The notes under the pieces are model-generated. The model did no database searches, was not told where the DNA came from, and was given only the letters and a program-made list of their open reading frames with translations. Shown in pieces: positions 7,051 through 10,880 of a DNA stretch of 10,880 bases. Within the stretch, counting starts at the first letter, position 1; each line of letters begins with the position of its first letter. Origin of the DNA: Sphingomonas sp. (lineage in GTDB: Bacteria > Pseudomonadota > Alphaproteobacteria > Sphingomonadales > Sphingomonadaceae). Position numbers and translations under genes: made by a program. The stretch covers positions 1 to 10,880 of the forward strand of contig JASLBO010000204.1 in the NCBI GenBank assembly GCA_030146605.1, written 5' to 3'.

Positions 7051-7195
7051 TAGCCCAGGTGTGGGAGCCCTAGGTGTTTGATCCCACGGTTTGATGGTGC
7101 GATCCTTTCGTGGGAATGGACGGCCGGCGAAGCTCCTGGCTCGGCTTCCACGGTGAGTACAGCAGCCGGGCCGCCGAGGATTTGGCGCTGTGCCT
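7051..7195. repeat. Convergent intergenic region with a three-part inverted repeat
   Basis: Between the ends of the kinase gene (+) and the small HTH gene (-) are GTGGGA at 7061-7066, TCCCAC at 7082-7087 and GTGGGA at 7110-7115. The middle copy can pair with either outer copy, giving two mutually exclusive hairpins, each of which could end transcription from one side. There are no strong T-tracts. A short imperfect direct repeat (AGCCCAGGTG at 7052 and AGCCCTAGGTG at 7066) overlaps the first arm. I see no convincing gene in the remaining bases. Confidence 0.35.
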
Positions 7196-7405
7196 CTATC
7201 CCTTGCGCCGTGCCTCGATAAAGCGATGCAACCCTTCCACCGGGACGAGGGTAATCACGCCCACCTTTATGGTCTCGACTTCGCCCGCTGCGATCAGCTC
7301 GTAGAGCTTCGAGCGTCCGATGCCGGTCAGCCGGCAGGCTTCGGGAATGCGGACGGTGATCGGATCCAGCACACCAACCTCCGCCGCCGCGCCGGAGCCC
7401 GTCAC
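7196..7405 (-). CDS. Small helix-turn-helix (excisionase/AlpA-like) protein at the end of the trb operon
   Basis: The product is up to 69 aa with one MerR/excisionase-type winged helix-turn-helix of the HTH_17 kind: VRIPEACRLTGIGRSKLYELI (18-38) is the helix pair and IKVGVITLVPVEGLHRFI (46-63) the wing. Family members bind DNA as excisionases or as small regulators of mobile elements. The GTG at 7405 overlaps the preceding stop as GTGA, suggesting coupling, but a second in-frame GTG at 7372 has GGAGG 5 nt upstream and would give 58 aa with the whole domain. The shorter start is about equally likely. It is the last gene of the transfer operon, so it may control transfer or excision of the element; that role is inferred from position. 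Confidence 0.75.
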   Translation of the reverse strand: MTGSGAAAEVGVLDPITVRIPEACRLTGIGRSKLYELIAAGEVETIKVGVITLVPVEGLHRFIEARRKG

Positions 7406-7635
7406 CGGGAATCTCGCGACGCCGCCGGCCGCGCCTGCTGCTTCGCAAAGGCGCGGTCTCCGTCGAGGAAGGCCTGCAACATGTACGGGATCAGATCCGG
7501 GACGCTCTCGGCCTGCCCATAGGCCTCGGCATACATGGCGGCGTAGGCACCGAGCGCCGAATGCAGACCCGGCGAGACGCTGATCTGCAGCTTCACCGGG
7601 GTTCGATCGGGAATCCTTGCCAGTTTCAGATCCAT
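7402..7635 (-). CDS. DUF2274 domain-containing protein, trb-operon associated
   Basis: A 77-aa protein whose start MDLKLARIPDRTPVKLQISV, central helix LHSALGAYAAMYAEAYGQ (24-41) and ending FLDGDRAFAKQQ match the small DUF2274 family. That family is typically found directly after trbI in proteobacterial conjugative elements. Its biochemical role is not established; the fold resembles a small ribbon-helix-helix-like or helical adaptor only by general impression. The ATG at 7635 shares one base with the trbI stop (TGATG) and has a perfect AGGAGG (7646-7641) 5 nt upstream, so the long in-frame extension upstream, which overlaps trbI, is not used. Its own stop overlaps the first start of the HTH gene by 4 nt. 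Confidence 0.85.
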   Translation of the reverse strand: MDLKLARIPDRTPVKLQISVSPGLHSALGAYAAMYAEAYGQAESVPDLIPYMLQAFLDGDRAFAKQQARPAASRDSR

Positions 7636-8831
7636 CACAGCCTCCTGTTCCATGGGCGAAGGACGAGGTCCTTGTGGACGATGACGCGCAGCGGCCAGCC
7701 GGGACGGACGCGAATCGTCGGCGCCACCGACAGGTTCTTTGCGACCAGCTGGTCCCCGCCGCGCGCGCCGGCCTGTTGCGCCGATTCCCGCAACGCCTCG
7801 ACGAGATCGCTTTCCGACTGCCTGCCGATTTCGGTGCCGACGCCGAGCAGGGTCGACAGCGCGACGCCCTTCAGCAGCTGGAAGGTATGGAGGTCCAGCC
7901 GGTCCGACAGGCCGGAGTATCCACTCGCGTCGCTGGCGGGCCAGTTCTCGATGCGCACCGAAGCGCCGTCGGGGAAGAGGACGCGCTGCCACATGACGAG
8001 CGCGCGCCGCTGGCCGAAGGCCACGACATTGTCGTGCCTGCCGATCAGCCGCGAACCCTGCGGGACGAGCAAGATCCTGCCTGTCGCGGAATCATAGACG
8101 TTCTCGGTGATCTGGGCCGTCACTATGCCGGGCACATCGGAATCCAGCCCGGTGATGAGGCTGGCCGAAAGGACACTCCCGGCACTCAGGGTGAAGGGTG
8201 ACGGCGCGGGCTGGATCTCGAACGGGTTCCGGTCGCTCGCCATTGCGGCGGATGCGGCAGTGTGCTGCTGCGAAGTCCCGCGCGGATCCATGGGTGCCGC
8301 ATCGCTCCCGGGCATCGGCCCCGTGGCGGCCGCAGGCCAGGCCGCTGTCGCCGACGCACTCGTCTCGCGTTGGATGAGGACAGCGGACCGCCGCGCCGCC
8401 TCCAGGTCCGCGGCACGCCGCGCTTGCGCCTCTGCGGCGGCGTTCGCGTCACCAGGCGAGTATGCGCCTGCGACCGGTGCGGCCTCGCCGGCGAGAGCGC
8501 GCTGCTGCTCGAGAATGGGTCGGCCCAGATCCCCGGGCAAGGGCGGCCCGAGGCGCGGGACCTCACCATAGCTGCCGGGTGCATCCGCCAGTGCCTCCGG
8601 TGGACGGCGCGCGCCTGCGGGATCAGCGGCCACGACATCGGAATTGCCCGCGCGGATCGCGGGGCGCAGCCCGAACCAGGTCACGCCGAGCATCGCCACA
8701 CTGGCGAAGCCCGCCCCGGCAATGATGACGCCGCGGCGGAAGCGAACCACCCGGCGGGGGCGCCCCCTCAGAACGAGCGCCTCCGGATCGATCTTGGACC
8801 GGGTTTCGGAGTTTGCAACAGGCTCGCTCAT
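7635..8831 (-). CDS. trbI: Conjugal transfer protein TrbI (VirB10 family)
   Basis: This 398-aa protein is the VirB10-type component that links the inner and outer membrane parts of a type IV secretion system. A short basic cytoplasmic N-terminus is followed by one membrane helix (about 34-54), then a low-complexity Pro/Ala-rich periplasmic linker (about 65-200). The conserved C-terminal beta-barrel domain (about 205-395) includes LSAGSVLSASLITGLDSDVPG, ILLVPQGSRLIG (253-264) and ENWPASDASGYSGL (295-308), and ends with RPGWPLRVIVHKDLVL. The HTFQLLKGVALSTLLGVGTEIG stretch (315-336) corresponds to the helical antenna that forms the outer-membrane channel. The ATG overlaps the trbG stop (ATGA) with GGGAGGA upstream. 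Length and domain order are normal, so it is probably functional. Confidence 0.95.
   Translation of the reverse strand: MSEPVANSETRSKIDPEALVLRGRPRRVVRFRRGVIIAGAGFASVAMLGVTWFGLRPAIRAGNSDVVAADPAGARRPPEALADAPGSYGEVPRLGPPLPGDLGRPILEQQRALAGEAAPVAGAYSPGDANAAAEAQARRAADLEAARRSAVLIQRETSASATAAWPAAATGPMPGSDAAPMDPRGTSQQHTAASAAMASDRNPFEIQPAPSPFTLSAGSVLSASLITGLDSDVPGIVTAQITENVYDSATGRILLVPQGSRLIGRHDNVVAFGQRRALVMWQRVLFPDGASVRIENWPASDASGYSGLSDRLDLHTFQLLKGVALSTLLGVGTEIGRQSESDLVEALRESAQQAGARGGDQLVAKNLSVAPTIRVRPGWPLRVIVHKDLVLRPWNRRL
7641..7646 (-). promoter_or_regulatory. Ribosome binding site of the DUF2274 gene
   Basis: On the minus strand AGGAGG ends 5 nt before the ATG at 7635. It lies inside the last codons of trbI and decides the start of the DUF2274 gene against a longer open frame reaching to 7992. 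Confidence 0.7.
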
Positions 8832-9787
8832 GATCCCGTCCTCCCCCGCCCAGCGCGTGCGGACTCGCGCTCGATGCGCACGATCTGCTGCTTCTTCGCG
8901 CCGAAGCGGAGCTCGGCCGCATCAAACAGCCGGTCGACGACGTAATAATTGCCGGTGACCCGGTAGTTGACGAGCTGCGCCTCGCCCTTGTCGCCGACGA
9001 CGAAGAGCGGCGGCGCCTCGCCCTGCGACAGCGATGCGGGGAACTCGACATAGACCTGGCGACCGTCGTCGAAGGCGCGCAGCGGCCGCCAGCGCGGCCG
9101 GTCGCCCGAGATCGTATAGCCGAAACGCAGCGTCTCGAGTGGAATCGCCGGCGCCTGCCGCGCTTGCGGAGCCGCTTCTTGCCGATGCGGCCGCGCCACC
9201 ACGACCAGATCGGCAGGATATGTCCAGGAGATCGCCGACATCGCCGTCGACGCAGTGCTTTCGAGCTGGAGGTGGTAGCTTCGCCTGTCGGTCGTGATGA
9301 ACAGGTTGGTTTTCAGGCCGGCGGCGAAGGGCTTCACCAGGATATGCGTGCGCCGGGTGTCGCCCGAACCGCTCGTCGTGTCGCCGACGGTCCAGCGTGC
9401 GGTGTCGCCGGCGGCGATCGAGATGAGCGTCTCCCCCGGTTGCAGGGCAATGCCGGTGATCCGCTCGGGCGCGCCGTAGAGGCGGTACAATGCCCCTTCC
9501 GACCAGGGGTAGATCTGCACGGCATTCACGAAGGCGTGCGCGTCGGGCTCGCGGGTGGCGTTTCGCGTCGCCGCCGCCACGCGGACCAGCGGCGCACGTC
9601 GCGCCGCCCGGACCCGCATCTTGCGACGCGGGCGGGGCGCCGCGGGCCTTGCCGCCACGTTCTGCCCGCCCGGCACACTTCTGGTCGCAGTCGCGCGAGC
9701 TGCAGGTTGCGTTGTCGACTGGGGCAAGGGCTGCCCCGCGCCGGAGCTGGCAAGAGCCAGACAGGCACAAAAATGCACAAGAGTCAT
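8828..9787 (-). CDS. trbG: P-type conjugative transfer protein TrbG (VirB9 family)
   Basis: This 319-aa periplasmic/outer-membrane component forms the core complex with the VirB10-like TrbI. A hydrophobic N-terminus (MTLVHFCACLALASSGAG) looks like a signal peptide; it has no clear lipobox. An unusual Arg/Pro/Ala-rich stretch (about 28-75) precedes the conserved region. VirB9 features include VQIYPWSEGALYRLYGAPERIT (near 90-111), ALQPGETL (114-121), THILVKPFAAGLKTNLFITTDRRSYHLQL (148-175) and a C-terminal domain with VYVEFPASL, PPLFVV and NYRVTGNYYVVDRLFDAAELRFG (274-296). The ATG at 9787 is preferred because GGAG lies 8 nt upstream. A GTG at 9796, overlapping the trbF stop as GTGA, would add three residues. 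The stop overlaps trbI. Confidence 0.94.
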   Translation of the reverse strand: MTLVHFCACLALASSGAGQPLPQSTTQPAARATATRSVPGGQNVAARPAAPRPRRKMRVRAARRAPLVRVAAATRNATREPDAHAFVNAVQIYPWSEGALYRLYGAPERITGIALQPGETLISIAAGDTARWTVGDTTSGSGDTRRTHILVKPFAAGLKTNLFITTDRRSYHLQLESTASTAMSAISWTYPADLVVVARPHRQEAAPQARQAPAIPLETLRFGYTISGDRPRWRPLRAFDDGRQVYVEFPASLSQGEAPPLFVVGDKGEAQLVNYRVTGNYYVVDRLFDAAELRFGAKKQQIVRIERESARAGRGRTGS

Positions 9788-9792
9788 GGGCT

Positions 9793-10557
9793 TCACTCCG
9801 CAGGGGATGACGGGAAGGCGGCGGGCTGGATCGGACGCCCCGTCGCCGCGGGCTCGGGCGCGGCCGGGGCGGGCGCCTCGAGCTCACGCGTCCAGTCGAT
9901 CGCATCGACATAGAGACCGAGCGGATTCTTCCGCAGCATTTCGACCGAGCGTGGCGGCTTCGTCACGACGGTGAGGATTGCGGTCCAGCGCGCCGAGCCG
10001 GCCGGGTTGCCGCGCTCATAGGCAGCTTCGGTCCACTTGACCTGGAACGAGGCCGGCGAAGCGCGCACCACACTGGTGACCTGGACCGAGACCGTCCTCT
10101 CGCCGATCCGGGCGAAGGGATTGGCTGTGCGCGCATAGTCGTTGAGCGCGCGGGCGCCGCGATCGGTCACGAAGTCATAGGCGCCGAGCCAGTTCCGCCG
10201 CATCAGCACCGGATCGAGCGACACCGAGCGCACATCGGTGATGAAGCGCGCGAGGAACCACGCCATCTGCGGATCGGTCGGCCTGTAGTCGCGCGCAGCG
10301 GGTGCGATCGCCTGCGGCTCGCCGAGACTGTCGACCGCGACGACATAGGGCACGACCCTGCTCTGCAGCGATTGCCAGAGAAGGCCTGACGAAAGCCCCG
10401 CCGAGAGCAGCAGCCCGCCAAAGGCCATGTATCGCCAGCTGCGTGCCTGCACCCGGGCGGAGCCGATCCGGTCGTCCCACGCCTGGCTCGCACGCTGATA
10501 GGGTGTCGTGGGGACCGGGGTCCGGCCGTAACGCTGGGTAGCTCTGCGAAAGTGCAT
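9793..10557 (-). CDS. trbF: Conjugal transfer protein TrbF (VirB8-like)
   Basis: This 254-aa bitopic inner-membrane protein of the VirB8/TrbF type nucleates assembly of the type IV secretion machine. The basic N-terminus (MHFRRATQRYGRTPVPTTPYQ, then QAWDDRIGSARVQARSWR) is typical of TrbF. One membrane helix lies at about 43-61, followed by a periplasmic domain with VVPYVVAVDSLGE (68-80), MAWFLARFITDVRSVSLDP (98-116), WLGAYDF and FQVKWTEAAYERG (171-183), ending NPLGLYVDAIDWTREL. A Pro/Ala-rich tail closes the protein. The ATG at 10557 shares one base with the trbL stop (TGATG) and has AAGGAAAGGGA upstream; the frame extends further upstream but that part overlaps trbL and has no trb-like sequence. 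Its stop overlaps the GTG before trbG. Confidence 0.95.
   Translation of the reverse strand: MHFRRATQRYGRTPVPTTPYQRASQAWDDRIGSARVQARSWRYMAFGGLLLSAGLSSGLLWQSLQSRVVPYVVAVDSLGEPQAIAPAARDYRPTDPQMAWFLARFITDVRSVSLDPVLMRRNWLGAYDFVTDRGARALNDYARTANPFARIGERTVSVQVTSVVRASPASFQVKWTEAAYERGNPAGSARWTAILTVVTKPPRSVEMLRKNPLGLYVDAIDWTRELEAPAPAAPEPAATGRPIQPAAFPSSPAE
9796..9799 (-). promoter_or_regulatory. Ribosome binding site favouring the ATG start of trbG
   Basis: GGAG on the minus strand is followed by 8 nt and the ATG at 9787. Its last base is the G of the alternative GTG start, so using that GTG would bury the site. This favours ATG. Confidence 0.5.
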
Positions 10558-10880
10558 CAGTCGTCCCTTTCCTTGATGTCGGGGGTGGCGGAAGCGCCGC
10601 CGCGATCGCCGTCCTTCAATGACTGCAGCGCGACGTGGCGGTGATGGCGCGCGCTCTGTTCGGAGCGCATCTGGCGAGCCCAGGCGGGGGCGGCGTCGCC
10701 GCCGCCAGACGAAGCCGCGCCAGCCGGGCGGCCGCTCGTCGTGCCCGCATTCCACGCCGCGTCACGCCCGCGCGCAGCCGCCTGACCAGTGCCGAGCGCC
10801 GCCTGGATGCGCTGCCCCGCCGCGCCGCGCGCAGCGGTCGCGACACCCGAGAGCCCGGCGCCGACACTGGCCGAGCCCGA
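10557..10880 (-). CDS. trbL: P-type conjugative transfer protein TrbL, C-terminal part (runs off the window)
   Basis: The last 107 codons of a gene entering from the right edge. The tail begins with a Gly/Ala-rich stretch (SGSASVGAGLSGVATAARGA), continues through Ala/Gly/Ser-rich sequence, then PAWARQMRSEQSARHH and a Gly/Asp-rich end (LKDGDRGG...IKERDD). This matches the low-complexity cytoplasmic tail of TrbL/VirB6-type polytopic inner-membrane proteins, whose membrane part would lie outside the window. Being directly upstream of trbF with a TGATG junction fits the Ti-plasmid type order trbJ-(K)-L-F-G-(H)-I. Identification rests on the tail composition, the PAWA motif and position, since the conserved membrane region is not visible. 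Confidence 0.82.
   Translation of the reverse strand, partial: SGSASVGAGLSGVATAARGAAGQRIQAALGTGQAAARGRDAAWNAGTTSGRPAGAASSGGGDAAPAWARQMRSEQSARHHRHVALQSLKDGDRGGASATPDIKERDD

Noticed and set aside
7051..7195. Possible attachment site or tRNA at the end of the mobile element.
   Set aside because: No cloverleaf-like sequence and no matching direct repeat within the window; an integrase gene is also absent here.
7047..7448. A 133-codon minus-strand frame covering the HTH gene and the gap beyond it.
   Set aside because: It is out of frame with the recognisable HTH domain, is Arg/Gly-rich, and has no support beyond being open.
1..10880. CRISPR array, toxin-antitoxin pair or phage-defence system.
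   Set aside because: No regularly spaced repeats and no recognisable defence or toxin-antitoxin gene were seen; all substantial reading frames are accounted for by the listed genes or their shadows.

Overview
The window is GC-rich, with strong G/C at third codon positions. Its gene content (a Ti-type trb operon carrying a DUF2274 gene, an HWE-family histidine kinase, and a split hybrid kinase remnant) points to an alphaproteobacterium, most plausibly a sphingomonad. That assignment is inferred from gene content and style, not from a marker gene. No rRNA, tRNA, CRISPR array, integrase or origin was seen.

Left part (98-5196, + strand): a tight four-gene operon. It encodes a 738-aa protein of unrecognised family with the look of an (alpha/alpha)6-barrel carbohydrate-active enzyme, a classical short-chain dehydrogenase (SDR), a zinc-dependent medium-chain dehydrogenase (MDR), and a seven-bladed beta-propeller lactonase of the 6-phosphogluconolactonase-like family. 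None has an evident signal peptide. Spacing is 4 nt, 44 nt and a 4-nt overlap. The simplest reading is a cytoplasmic route in which a sugar or glycoside is processed, oxidised to a lactone and hydrolysed to an aldonic acid. The substrate cannot be read from the sequence.

Middle part (5197-7195): a scar region. On the minus strand lies the C-terminal remnant of a hybrid histidine kinase (end of the ATPase domain plus a complete receiver domain), interrupted by an in-frame TAG. Its upstream end is cut off at the C-terminal tail of an IS5-like transposase on the plus strand. Just beyond this remnant starts an intact PAS-HWE sensor histidine kinase (6022-7050, +). The gap from 7051 to 7195 holds inverted-repeat segments but no convincing gene.

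Right part (7196-10880, - strand): the distal end of a conjugative-transfer (trb) operon of a mobile element. Reading leftwards it contains trbL (3' end only), trbF, trbG, trbI, a DUF2274 gene and a small helix-turn-helix/excisionase-like gene. All are joined by 1- or 4-nt stop/start overlaps. The order L-F-G-I follows the Ti-plasmid type trb layout, without a visible trbH. The window therefore probably lies on an integrative conjugative element or plasmid. The sugar operon would be its cargo and the kinase/IS remnants would mark past insertions and deletions between cargo and transfer genes.
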